64,000 nucleotides of DNA from AP-15 sp963797115 (GCA_963797115.1 CAWCOH010000002.1:248001-312000); one strand, 5' to 3'; positions 9,232 through 17,893 are shown, counted from the stretch's first letter. The notes: generated from the sequence alone by a model not told the origin. Numbers and translations are program-made.

Positions 9232-9261
9232 CGATTTTCCCTTGCGGCAGGGGAAAAATCG
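9232..9261. promoter_or_regulatory. Candidate operator palindrome upstream of the ThDP enzyme
   Basis: Near-perfect inverted repeat CGATTTTCCC-(10)-GGGAAAAATCG located 70-100 bp upstream of the ThDP enzyme start, within its leader. It may bind a regulator or form a leader hairpin. The rest of the 9162-9518 gap has an AT-rich patch at 9440-9470 that could hold the promoter; no gene is seen there. Confidence 0.35.
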
Positions 9262-9518
9262 CATTTGGCGTCCTCAAAGCGTCCCAAAATCGGGAAAAGC
9301 CATTCCAGATCACAGGCTTGCGTGCGATTTGGCCGATCCGCCGACCGCGGAATTTATGGCGCCCGACAGTAGAATTGACAGGGGAATTGGCAGCGGCATT
9401 TGGTGGCGCTGCGCAGGCTTGATTTTTTGGCATTGCAATCCATTTTAATAATTGTGTATAACGCTATATGTGGGCCGTGCGCCCGTCTTCGCAAGGAGCG
9501 GGCCCGGCCGGCCGCGAG

Positions 9519-9941
9519 CTATCTTCCGTTGGCACCCCGATTGCGCCGGGTCCGACCCGAGGCGAGTGCGTCAAATCCCGATTTGACCTTGTCGACTTCC
9601 GCTTCCGAATCTTCTTCCAGGTCGATCAGCGAGTTCCGCGCCGCCCGGTTCACCCGGATCAACTCGTCGAGCTTCAGCTGAAGAGCCTGCGTGTCGCGGT
9701 TCTGGGTGCTCTGGATGACGAAGACCATCAAAAACGTCACGATGGTCGTGCCGGTGTTGATGACGAGTTGCCAGGTGTCGGACCAGCCGAAGAGCGGCCC
9801 GGTGGCGGCCCACAAGGCGACGGTCAGCAACGCCAGCGCAAAGGCGGCCGGTTGTCCGACTTGATGCTCCGTCCACCGCGCCACTCGGTCGAAGCGCGAG
9901 GGTGGCGGGGTTCGATGATCCCTGGGATTGCGGTTGGCCAT
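9519..9941 (-). CDS. Low-affinity iron permease family protein
   Basis: About 140 residues. After a basic N-terminal stretch come two hydrophobic segments (FALALLTVALWAATGP and VINTGTTIVTFLMVFVI), followed by the signature QSTQNRDTQALQLKLDELIR and an acidic tail, as in the Iron_permease (PF04120) family of small membrane proteins. Its transport activity in bacteria is inferred from fungal relatives only. The start at 9941 (MANRNPRD) is chosen for length; an upstream ATG at 9989 would add 16 Arg-rich residues. It lies 54 bp downstream of the DUF3309 gene on the same strand, perhaps cotranscribed. Confidence 0.8.
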   Translation of the reverse strand: MANRNPRDHRTPPPSRFDRVARWTEHQVGQPAAFALALLTVALWAATGPLFGWSDTWQLVINTGTTIVTFLMVFVIQSTQNRDTQALQLKLDELIRVNRAARNSLIDLEEDSEAEVDKVKSGFDALASGRTRRNRGANGR

Positions 9942-9995
9942 TCGCGATGGCGTTTGGCGGCGGGCTACCCGTACCCTCAAGGCGCGCAATCCGGG

Positions 9996-10151
9996 CTAGA
10001 TATAGCCGGCCAGGAGAAGAATGATCAGGATTATCAGCAGCAGACCGACGCCGCCGCTCGGGTAGTACCCCCAGCCGCCGCTATACCGCCATCTCGGCAG
10101 CGCCCCGATCAGGATGAGAATCAGGATTATCAGCAGGATAGTGCCAAGCAT
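9996..10151 (-). CDS. DUF3309 small membrane protein
   Basis: A 51-residue protein, MLGTILLIILILILIGALP then WGYYPSGG, then a second hydrophobic stretch. This is the full pattern of DUF3309, a family of tiny two-segment membrane proteins widespread in alpha- and betaproteobacteria. Its function is unknown. The ATG at 10151 is chosen because the family starts at MLGT; the longer frame to 10226 has no similarity. Confidence 0.85.
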   Translation of the reverse strand: MLGTILLIILILILIGALPRWRYSGGWGYYPSGGVGLLLIILIILLLAGYI

Positions 10152-10346
10152 TTCGTTATCGCCGTTTGAATTGCGCTTCCCCTGACAAACGTGCTGCGGG
10201 AGACGCGGGTTCCGCGCGGCCGTCACGCGAGCCCGACCGCCCTTCCGCGTGCCGCCGGGGGTAGGCCGATTGTGCTGCGCTGCGCCGCGGCGCTACGATC
10301 GCCGGCACCGCGTTCAGCGGGTGGAAGCAACGCCGGGAGATTGCAA

Positions 10347-11408
10347 ATGGGCAAGAAGATCGCGGTGGTCGGCACGGGTGCGGTGGGCGGCTACACCGGA
10401 GCCCACATGGTACGCGGCGGCGAGGATGTGACCTTCATCGACATGTGGCCGGCGCATGTCGAGGAGATGAAAAAGAACGGCCTGCGCATCACCCACCACG
10501 AGGGCGAGGCGCCGTTCACCGTCAAGGTGCGGGCATTGCATCTGACCGAGGCGCAGCACCTCGCCAAGGAGGCGCCGATCGACATCGCGTTTGTCTGCAC
10601 CAAATCCTACGACACGCAATGGGCGGCGCTGATGATCCGCCAGTATCTGGCACCCGGCGGCTATGTCGTCTCATTGCAGAACTGCATGAACGAGGCGACG
10701 ATCGCCGGGGTGGTCGGCTGGGGCAAGACGATGGGCTGCATCGCCAGCAACATCAGCGTCGGCCTGGTCGAGCCGGGCCATGTCCATCGCGGCGGGGTCA
10801 AGGGCGGGGCGGCGCACACGGTCTACCGCACCGGCGAGGTGCACGGCACCATCACCGAGCGGGCGCACGAGATCTGCCGCCTCGTCGCTTATGCCGACAG
10901 CGCCAAGGTCACCGACAACCTCTGGGGCGAGCGCTGGTCGAAGCTCGTCGCCAACACGATGGCGAACGGGGTCTCGGCCTGCACCGGGCTCCCCGGGTCG
11001 CAGATCGCCCAGAACGAGGCGATCCGCCATTTCCAGGCGCGGCTCGGCAGCGAGACGATCCGCATCGGCCAGGCGCGCGGCTACCGGCTCGAAGAGATCG
11101 ACCATCTGCCGCCCGAGACCATCGCCCGCGCCGGCGAGGGCGACGCCGCCGCCCTCAAAACCTATGACGAGCGGCGGCTGTCGCGGGTCGGCCGCGGCTC
11201 GCCCGATCAGCGGCCGTCGATGGGCCAGGACATGATGAAGGGCCGGCGCACCGAGATCGAATACCTCAACGGCTTTGTCGTGCGCGAAGGCGAGCAGGTC
11301 GGGATCGCCGCCCGCGCCAACGAGCGCCTCGTCGCCATCGTCAAGCGCGTCGAGCGCGGCGAACTGCGGCAGGACCCGCGCCACATCACCGAGCTGCGGC
11401 TCAACTAG
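10347..11408 (+). CDS. Ketopantoate reductase family (ApbA/PanE-like) oxidoreductase, intact copy
   Basis: 353 residues. The N-terminal Rossmann motif VVGTGAVGGYTGAHM binds NAD(P)H; the central VCTKSYDT segment and LVANTMANGVSACTGLP (catalytic-lysine-equivalent region, WSKLVAN) are typical of ApbA/PanE. The family reduces 2-dehydropantoate, but divergent members like this, set among uptake and catabolic genes, often act on other 2-oxo acids. GGGAGA lies six bases before the ATG at 10347. A second copy, almost identical at the protein level, lies at 15309 on the other side of the TRAP genes, and a ~90-bp relic of a third lies at 17254. Confidence 0.87.
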   Translation: MGKKIAVVGTGAVGGYTGAHMVRGGEDVTFIDMWPAHVEEMKKNGLRITHHEGEAPFTVKVRALHLTEAQHLAKEAPIDIAFVCTKSYDTQWAALMIRQYLAPGGYVVSLQNCMNEATIAGVVGWGKTMGCIASNISVGLVEPGHVHRGGVKGGAAHTVYRTGEVHGTITERAHEICRLVAYADSAKVTDNLWGERWSKLVANTMANGVSACTGLPGSQIAQNEAIRHFQARLGSETIRIGQARGYRLEEIDHLPPETIARAGEGDAAALKTYDERRLSRVGRGSPDQRPSMGQDMMKGRRTEIEYLNGFVVREGEQVGIAARANERLVAIVKRVERGELRQDPRHITELRLN

Positions 11409-11604
11409 TCTCGTGTGGTGAACGCGAGGTTCTCGAGATCGACCAGGGGCCGTGATTGCTCCACGGAGCAATCTCGCGATACGGCACCGAGCCGATCAGA
11501 GATTGCCGCGTCGCCCTGCGGGCTTATCACAATGAGGACTTGGGTTTGATGCATCAGACTTTGGCCTCGGGACTTCTAGGCTTTGCGTGTGAAAGGCCAG
11601 CGAA

Positions 11605-12579
11605 ATGTTGAGAGTGGGTATCGGGTTGCCGGTCGGTCTCGTTATTTTTATGGCGTTTGTGGGTCTGGTCGGGCCCGCCGATGCCCAGCAAAAATTCGTA
11701 ACCATCGGCACTGGCGGCGTCACCGGCGTCTATTACGCGGTCGGCGGCGCGGTCTGCCGTCTGATGAACAAGGAGCGGCAGAAAACCGGCATACGCTGTT
11801 CCGTCGAATCGACCGGCGGCTCGGTCTTTAACGTCAACGCCATCAAAGGCGGCGAGCTCGATTTCGGGATGGCGCAATCGGATATCCAGTACAACGCGAC
11901 GAAGGGCACGGGACAGTTCAAGGATGCGGCGGTTGCCGAGCTGCGCGCAGTCTTCTCGGTTCATCCGGAGCCGTTCACGGTGCTGGCGCGCAGGGAGGCC
12001 GGCATCACCAAGTTCGAGGATTTCAAAGGCAAGCGCTTCAATATCGGCAATCCGGGCTCCGGCACACGGTCGTCGATGGAAGAGCTCTTGAAGCAGATGG
12101 GCTGGACGCTCGCCGACTTCGCGCTTGCCGCCGAGCTCAAGGCCGACGAGCAGGGGACGGCACTCTGCGACAACAAGATAGACGGCTTCTTTTATGGCGT
12201 CGGCCATCCGTCGGCGGCGATCCAGGACCCGACCACGGCCTGTGGCGCCAAGCTCATCCCATTGACCGGCCCTGCGCCCCAGGCGCTGATCAAGACCTAT
12301 CCTTACTACGCCAAGGCGGTGATCCCGGGCGGCTTGTACGCCAACAATCCCAATCCGACGGAGACCTACGGCGTGCTCGCGACCATGGTGACCTCGAGCA
12401 AGGTCGCCGACGACGTCGTATACGCAATGGTGAAGGCGGTGTTCGAAAATTTCGACGAGTTCAAGAAGCTCCACCCCGCCTTCACAAACCTTGATCCGAA
12501 GCACATGGTTTCCGACGGGCTGTCGGCGCCACTGCATCCCGGTGCAGCCAAATATTACAAGGAAAAGTCCTCGATGTGA
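11605..12579 (+). CDS. TAXI-type TRAP transporter solute receptor
   Basis: 324 residues. A signal peptide ending near PADA-QQ precedes a periplasmic binding protein of the TAXI family (FVTIGTGGVTGVYYAVGGAVC, then STGGSVFNVNAIKGGELDFGMAQSD). It binds the substrate and delivers it to the membrane permease encoded immediately downstream. The ATG at 11605 is supported by AAAGG upstream and by the signal peptide. TAXI systems take up organic acids in characterised cases, which would fit the acid-oxidation enzymes nearby, but the substrate is unknown. Confidence 0.92.
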   Translation: MLRVGIGLPVGLVIFMAFVGLVGPADAQQKFVTIGTGGVTGVYYAVGGAVCRLMNKERQKTGIRCSVESTGGSVFNVNAIKGGELDFGMAQSDIQYNATKGTGQFKDAAVAELRAVFSVHPEPFTVLARREAGITKFEDFKGKRFNIGNPGSGTRSSMEELLKQMGWTLADFALAAELKADEQGTALCDNKIDGFFYGVGHPSAAIQDPTTACGAKLIPLTGPAPQALIKTYPYYAKAVIPGGLYANNPNPTETYGVLATMVTSSKVADDVVYAMVKAVFENFDEFKKLHPAFTNLDPKHMVSDGLSAPLHPGAAKYYKEKSSM

Positions 12580-12591
12580 GCCCCCACCTTT

Positions 12592-12614
12592 CCCTCCCCC
12601 GCAAGGGGGGAGGG
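12592..12614 (+). terminator. GC-rich hairpin between receptor and permease genes
   Basis: CCCTCCCCC-GCAA-GGGGGGAGGG, a strong stem with a GNRA-like loop in the 67-bp gap between the TAXI receptor stop and the permease start. It has no T-run, so it more likely stabilises the receptor mRNA or attenuates permease transcription than terminates fully. Such hairpins often raise binding-protein levels over permease. Confidence 0.5.
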
Positions 12615-12646
12615 TTAGGGAGAGGGAAGGGCCCGCGGAGACGGCC

Positions 12647-14815
12647 ATGACCGAAATTGCCGGGGCCGCGCCGCCGCGTGAGGCGCTCGAAACCATGGTG
12701 GCCGAGGCCGACACCGGCGGCCGCAAGCCCGTCGGTGTCGCCCGGCGCATCGTCTTCGCGATCGCGCTCGCCTGGTCGCTGTTCCAGCTGTGGTACGCCG
12801 CACCGCTCTCCTATGACCTGAATTTCGGCATCTTCAACGACGGCCAGGCGCGGATCATCCATCTTTCCTTCGCCTTCCTGCTCGCCTTCACGACGTTTCC
12901 TGCCCGCAAATCCTCGCCGCGCGGCCGCATTCCGGTCAGCGACTGGGTTCTGGCGCTGCTCGGCCTCACCGCCGCGATGTATCTGCTGGTATTTTACCAG
13001 CAGATCTCGTTGCGGCCGGGGCTGCCGACGACCGCGGACATCGTCGTCTCCGTCATCGGCGTGCTGTTGCTGCTCGAGGCGGCGCGCCGTGCCGTCGGGC
13101 CGGCGCTCGCCGTCATCGCGAGTTTGATGGTCGTCTATATCTTCGCGGGCCCCTGGCTGCCGGGGCTGCTGGCGCATAAGGGTGCCTCCCTGGCGCGTGT
13201 CGCCTCGCAGATGTGGCTGACCTCGGAAGGAATCTTCGGTGTAGCGCTCGGGGTCTCCACGAGCCTCGTCTTTCTGTTCGTTTTGTTCGGCAGCCTGCTC
13301 GAGAAGGCCGGCGCCGGGAACTATTTCATCCAGCTCGCCTTCGCCATGCTCGGCCAGTTTCGTGGCGGGCCGGCCAAGGCCGGGGTGGTCGCCTCTGGGA
13401 TGACCGGGATGATCTCCGGTTCGTCGATCGCCAACACGGTGACGACGGGGACCTTCACCATCCCGCTGATGAAGCGGGTCGGCTACCCAGCCGTGAAGGC
13501 GGGGGCGATAGAGTGCGCCGCCGGCGTGAACGGGCAGCTGATGCCGCCGGTGATGGGGGCGGCCGCGTTTCTGATCGCCGAGTATGTCGGCATCACCTAC
13601 GCCGAGGTGGTCAAGCACGCCTTTGTGCCGGCGTTCCTCACCTACGGCGCCTTGTTCTACATCGTCGACATCGAGGCCGCGAAGCTGGGGATGCGCGGCC
13701 TGCCGCGCGCACACCCGGCGCCCTTCGTTGGGTCTTTGCTTCGCGCACTGATGACGATCTGCGGCATCATCATTCTGAGCGGCCTCGTCTATTGGGGTGT
13801 CGGCTGGACCAAAGTGGTGTTTGGTGGCGCGGCCAGCGCCGTTCTCGGCGCCACACTCGTCGTCGCCTATCTGGCATTGATGCGCTACAAGGCGGGTTAC
13901 CCCGATCTGCCGCTCGACGATCCTTCGCAAGCCAAGATCGAGGTGCCGGATTTCTTCGCCACGGCGCGGACGGGGCTGCACTTCCTGCTGCCGGTGATCG
14001 TGCTGATCTGGTGCCTGATGGTGGAGGAGCTGTCGCCCGGTCTCTCTGCCTTCTGGGGCACCGCCTTCCTGATCGTCATAGTAGCAACGCAGCGCCCGTT
14101 GCTCGCTGCCTTTCGCGGCGAGCGTGCATTCGCCGCTGCCTGGCGCGCGGGATGGACCGATCTCGTTTCTGCCCTCGAGAATGCGGCGCGCAACATGACC
14201 GGCGTCGGCATTGCCACGGCGGCCGCCGGGATCATTGTCGGGACCGTGGCGCTTACCGGTATCGGCCTGGTGATGACCGAGATCGTCGAGCTCGTGTCGG
14301 GCGGCAACCTGCTGGCCATGCTGGCACTCACCGCGCTCATTTGCCTCATCCTCGGCATGGGCATGCCGACGACAGCGAGCTACGTGGTCGTCGCGACATT
14401 GATGGCCCCGGTTCTGGTCGAGCTCGCCCAGCAGAACGATCTCGCGGTCCCGCTCATCGCCGTCCACATGTTCGTATTCTATTTCGGACTGATGGCGGAT
14501 GTGACGCCGCCGGTCGGCCTCGCCGCCTACGCCGCCGCCGCGATCTCGGGTGCCGATCCGGTAAAAACCGGCATTCAGGCGTTCCGCTATGAAATCCGCA
14601 CCGGCCTGTTGCCGTTCATCTTCATCTTCAATTCCGAACTGCTGCTGATCGACATCCGGGAATTTTGTCCTGGTTGTCGGCTGCGCCATTGTCGCCATTG
14701 GGTGTTTTGTGGCGGCGACCCAGGGCTGGCTGCTCACCCGCAACCGCTGGTACGAGACAGTTCTTTTGCTGCTCATCTGCTTCACCTTGTTCCGCCCGGG
14801 ATACTGGCTCGATAG
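12647..14815 (+). CDS. TRAP transporter fused DctQM permease (C-terminus frameshifted)
   Basis: Inner-membrane permease partner of the TAXI receptor. The fused 4TM-12TM type is shown by an N-terminal small-permease-like part followed by DctM motifs (FRGGPAKAGVVASGMTGMIS at ~245; ILGMGMPTTASYVV at ~565; GLMADVTPPVGLAAYAAAAI at ~610). About 672 residues are native. At 14663-14666 a TTTT run shifts the frame: after LLLIDIREF the annotated frame becomes nonsense (CPGCRLRHCRHW...) to its stop at 14815, while the next frame continues with membrane sequence (VLVVGCAIVAIGCFVAATQG). With TTT instead of TTTT the two join cleanly. GGAGA precedes the ATG at 12647. Either a sequencing error or a recent inactivating insertion. 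Confidence 0.87.
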   Translation: MTEIAGAAPPREALETMVAEADTGGRKPVGVARRIVFAIALAWSLFQLWYAAPLSYDLNFGIFNDGQARIIHLSFAFLLAFTTFPARKSSPRGRIPVSDWVLALLGLTAAMYLLVFYQQISLRPGLPTTADIVVSVIGVLLLLEAARRAVGPALAVIASLMVVYIFAGPWLPGLLAHKGASLARVASQMWLTSEGIFGVALGVSTSLVFLFVLFGSLLEKAGAGNYFIQLAFAMLGQFRGGPAKAGVVASGMTGMISGSSIANTVTTGTFTIPLMKRVGYPAVKAGAIECAAGVNGQLMPPVMGAAAFLIAEYVGITYAEVVKHAFVPAFLTYGALFYIVDIEAAKLGMRGLPRAHPAPFVGSLLRALMTICGIIILSGLVYWGVGWTKVVFGGAASAVLGATLVVAYLALMRYKAGYPDLPLDDPSQAKIEVPDFFATARTGLHFLLPVIVLIWCLMVEELSPGLSAFWGTAFLIVIVATQRPLLAAFRGERAFAAAWRAGWTDLVSALENAARNMTGVGIATAAAGIIVGTVALTGIGLVMTEIVELVSGGNLLAMLALTALICLILGMGMPTTASYVVVATLMAPVLVELAQQNDLAVPLIAVHMFVFYFGLMADVTPPVGLAAYAAAAISGADPVKTGIQAFRYEIRTGLLPFIFIFNSELLLIDIREFCPGCRLRHCRHWVFCGGDPGLAAHPQPLVRDSSFAAHLLHLVPPGILAR

Positions 14816-15308
14816 CCTGCAAGCCCCGTTCGACGAAATGCCGCCGACGCAACTCTCCAAGGTGGCGGAAGCGCTGCCGCAGGGCCAGACTTTGCGCTTT
14901 CGAATTTCCGGCCAGTCGCGCGCCGGCGAGGATGTCGACAAGCTGGTGCGGCTGACCATGCGCGCGGGGGAAACCGGCGCCGAACGCCTGCGCGCGGCGG
15001 GGCTGGTGCTGAGCACGGTCGGCGGCAAGCCGATCGTACAGACAGCGCGCTTCGGCAGCGAGGCGGCCAAATACGGGCTCGCTCCCGGCGACGAGATCAC
15101 GGCGGTATTGGTAGCGGCGGACCGGCCCCACCGCTATTGGTTCGCCATTCCCGCACTGCTGCTGCTGGCTATGATCGTTGTTGGGCAACGTCGCCGTATG
15201 GCGGCGATCCCGGATATCCCGCCGGCGAGACGCATGGCAGTGCGACGCTGGCTAGGATCGGCCCGAGTTCGGCCTGCAGGACCGGAGGTAAATGGCGGGA
15301 GATGGATC
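14664..15308 (+). pseudogene. Out-of-frame C-terminal part of the TRAP permease
   Basis: In this frame the protein continues with hydrophobic segments (WYETVLLLLICFTLF, FAIPALLLLAMIVVG) around a soluble stretch with a PDZ-like GLAPGDEITAV motif, as in the C-terminal DUF3394-type extension of fused TRAP permeases. It belongs to the gene starting at 12647. The frame has no stop before the next gene and runs in phase into the second ApbA-like copy at 15309. Confidence 0.6.
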
Positions 15309-16379
15309 ATGGGCAAGCGCATCGCAGTTGTCGGCACGGGTGCGGTGGGTGGCTACACCGGAGCCCACATGGTGCGCGGCGGCGAGGATGTGACCTTCAT
15401 CGACATGTGGCCGGCGCATGTCGATCAAATGAAATGAAATGAAAAGAACGGCTTGCGCATCACCCACCACGAGGGCGAGGCGCCGTTCACCGTTAAGGTG
15501 CGGGCGTTGCATCTGACCGAGGCGCAGCACCTCGCCAAGGAGGCCCCGATCGACATCGCCTTTGTCTGCACCAAATCCTACGACACGCAATGGGCGGCGA
15601 TGATGATCCGCCAGTATCTCGCACCCGGCGGCTATGTCGTCTCATTGCAGAACTGCATGAACGAGGCGACGATCGCCGAGGTTGTCGGCTGGGGCAAGAC
15701 GATGGGCTGCATCGCCAGCAACATCAGCGTCGGCCTTGTCGAGCCGGGCCATGTCCATCGCGGCGGGGTCAAGGGCGGGGCGGCGCACACCGTCTACCGC
15801 ACCGGCGAGGTGCACGGCAACATCACCGAGCGGGCGCACGAGGTGTGCCGGCTCGTCTCCAACGCCGACAGCGCCAAGGTCACCGACAATCTCTGGGGCG
15901 AGCGCTGGTCGAAGCTCGTCGCCAACACGATGGCGAACGGGGTCTCGGCCTGCACCGGGCTTCCCGGCGCGCAGATCGCGCAGAACGAGGCGATCCGCCA
16001 TTTCCAGGCGCGGCTCGGCAGCGAGGCGATCCGCATCGGCCAGGCGCGCGGCTACCGGCTCGAAGAGATCGACCACCTGCCGCCCGAGACGATCGCCCGC
16101 GCCGGCGAGGGCGACGCCGCCGCCCTCAAGACCTATGACGAGCGCCGGCTGTCGCGGGTCGGCCGCGGCTCGCCCGATCAGCGCCCCTCGATGGGCCAGG
16201 ACATGGCCAAAGGCCGGCGCACCGAGATCGAGTTCCTGAACGGCTTCGTCGTCCGCGAAGGCGAGCAGGTCGGCATCCCGGCCCGCGCCAACGAGCGCCT
16301 CGTCGACATCGTCAAGCGCGTCGAGCGCGGCGAACTAAAACAAGACCCCCGCCACATCACCGAGCTGCGGCTCAACTGA
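15309..16379 (+). pseudogene. Ketopantoate reductase family gene, second copy, interrupted by in-frame TGA
   Basis: Nearly identical to the copy at 10347-11408 throughout. At 15425-15441, where copy 1 reads ATGAAAAAGAAC, this copy has three tandem TGAAA units; the net 9-bp gain keeps phase but adds a TGA (15435-15437) after codon 42. Upstream is the Rossmann motif; downstream the frame is open to the normal stop. A restart at TTG 15453 would lack the NAD(P)-binding loop, so the product is probably inactive. Ribosomes could also enter from the TRAP permease frame, which is open into this gene. Confidence 0.75.
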
Positions 16380-16476
16380 CCCGGCTCGCCATCCCTAACC
16401 CTCTCCCCGCGTGCGCAGGGCTGTCCGGGGTAAGTTGAAGGGCAGAGCGTACGAACGTTTTGCGGCAAATTCTGGT

Positions 16477-16590
16477 TCCAAAGCCCCTTGCCCGGGCTCG
16501 TCCCGGGCATCCACGTCTTGAGCAGGCCACGATCTCCGCGCCAAAGACGTGGATGGCCGGACTTGGTCCGGCCACGGGGATCCTCTTCGG
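16477..16590. repeat. Intergenic palindromic repeat element
   Basis: An imperfect inverted structure built from TTGCCCGGGCTCGTCCCGGG, CATCCACGTCTT...AAGACGTGGATG and TGGCCGGACTTGGTCCGGCC. It matches the type of dispersed palindromic repeat common between alphaproteobacterial genes (whose reverse translation gives VDARDKPGHD-like strings). Here it replaces the end of the ParE-like toxin gene. Confidence 0.6.
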
Positions 16591-16799
16591 TTGCGATGAG
16601 ATAGCGGTATTTGGACGTCACGAGTTTACGGACGCCTTCGACATTCTGGGGGCGGCCGATCGCCGGAAAAAGCGCCAGGTTCTGAAGAGGGCTCGGTATT
16701 GCATCTCTCACCGCGCGCGCCGCGGACGGATTACGGGTACGCAGATACTCAGCAATCTGCAAGATCACGCGTCGCACATAGCGTGAACCGCAGCTTCAC
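16583..16799 (-). pseudogene. ParE/RelE-type toxin, broken
   Basis: Begins at a GTG overlapping the antitoxin stop by GTGA. The first frame reads KLRFTLCATRDLAD, then a small deletion near 16750 shifts to the next frame, IAEYLRTRNPSAARAVRDAI ... LFPAIGRPQNVEGVRKLV ... KYRYLI, the ParE plasmid-stabilisation pattern. The final strand is missing because a palindromic repeat begins at ~16583. Two independent lesions mean the toxin is dead. Confidence 0.65.
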
Positions 16800-17023
16800 G
16801 GATCAAAGCGGCGGAAGGCAGCCTCGACTTCGTCATCCGTGGCAAATTCACGTCGCTTTGCTTGCGCGAGCCCTTCGAGCACCGCCGCCAAATGGGCCGG
16901 ATCGACCGGCTCGGCCTCTAGCTCACTTCCCGCCAAGTGAAGGATAGTACAGGCAATGTCATCCTGGGAGTCCGCGGGTAGCCGTCGCACGACTTCGATT
17001 GCTTGGTCGAGGAGCTTGGTCAT
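16796..17023 (-). CDS. Antitoxin of a ParDE/RelBE-type module
   Basis: A 75-residue acidic protein, MTKLLDQAIEVVRRLPADSQ then EGLAQAKRREFATDDEVEAAFRRF, a pattern seen in antitoxins encoded directly before ParE toxins. The last four bases overlap the toxin start, the usual layout that couples translation. With the toxin broken it would be a leftover; the antitoxin frame itself is intact. Confidence 0.7.
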   Translation of the reverse strand: MTKLLDQAIEVVRRLPADSQDDIACTILHLAGSELEAEPVDPAHLAAVLEGLAQAKRREFATDDEVEAAFRRFDP

Positions 17024-17253
17024 GCATCGCTGGTAAGGGCTTAACCGGCTCTGCGAAAGCAGGAACTGCGGCCCGGTCTCGACGATCGCGACGCCGACCT
17101 CGACGATTTGACCTGATCGCGGGATGCGTTAATACCGGGCGTTGCCCGAAGTTCGCGGAACCGGGATTGCGTCGCGCAGGTTGGGGAAGCCGACCAGGCG
17201 AGGGTGCCCCTGGGCCGTGGCGAGGCCGAAGCCGGCCCGCGGCACCGTGCCGA

Positions 17254-17340
17254 ACGCCCAGATTGCGCAGAACGAGCGCTCCGCATCGGCCAGGCGCGCG
17301 GCTACCGGCTCGTGGAGACCGACCATCTGCCGCCCGAGAC
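17254..17340 (+). pseudogene. Third, relic copy of the ApbA-like gene
   Basis: About 87 bp match the two full copies: CCCAGATTGCGCAGAACGA (in both: AQIAQNE) joined, after an internal deletion, to the stretch encoding RIGQARGYRL-ETDHLPPET. Flanking sequence is unrelated. It marks an older duplication at the end of the TRAP block. Confidence 0.6.
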
Positions 17341-17463
17341 ATGCGAGGCCCGAACCGCCTTGACGGGCGGGGGCCAGTGCTACAGGGTCCCACGACTGAT
17401 CGGTGCACCGGTAGGGCTCTCGCGACGCGGGCGCGAACGGCAAACAACGCACAGGAGGAAATC

Positions 17464-17868
17464 ATGATGAGTTTATTTGCAGGCTTGGTTTTAGCCGTCC
17501 TGTTGGCTGTGGCGCCGGCGCAACGCGCCGACGCCCAGAGCGCGCCGGAGTGGATGAGACAGTCGCTCCCCGAGGACGCCGTGAAGGCGGTCCTGGAGGA
17601 GCAGAAAGCCGTCATGAACCCCAAGGGCGCCTTGGACGGAAAGACAAAGCAGTTGATCGGTTTGGGTGTGGCGGCGCAGATCCCCTGCCAATATTGCGTC
17701 TACGGCCATACCGCGCAAGCCAAGGCGGCTGGCGCGACCGACGCCGAGATCAAAGAGGCCATAGCGGCAGCTGCATTGACCCGGCAGTTGAGCACAGTAC
17801 TCTATGGCTCTGGTTACGATTTCGGAAAATTCAAACAGCAGATTGATGCCGCGATTGCCAACAAGTGA
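17464..17868 (+). CDS. Exported AhpD-like / carboxymuconolactone decarboxylase-family protein
   Basis: A 134-residue protein with a signal peptide (MSLFAGLVLAVLLAVAPAQRADA) and an all-helical AhpD-like core: EEQKAVMNPKGALDGKTKQL, then the redox motif PCQYCVYGHT (CxxC plus His), then AGATDAEIKEAI. In AhpD the CxxC reduces peroxiredoxin; the family also includes decarboxylases and many uncharacterised exported members. AGGAGG lies five bases before ATG 17464; a second ATG follows directly. No catabolic partner is adjacent, so the role is open. Confidence 0.85.
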   Translation: MMSLFAGLVLAVLLAVAPAQRADAQSAPEWMRQSLPEDAVKAVLEEQKAVMNPKGALDGKTKQLIGLGVAAQIPCQYCVYGHTAQAKAAGATDAEIKEAIAAAALTRQLSTVLYGSGYDFGKFKQQIDAAIANK

Positions 17869-17893
17869 GTTGATTTGACCCCGCGCAGGCGCC

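Noticed and set aside
12482..15100. 872-codon open frame on the minus strand
   Set aside because: It is the antisense shadow of the TRAP permease in GC-rich DNA; its translation is Arg/Gly/His/Asp-rich without any family motif.
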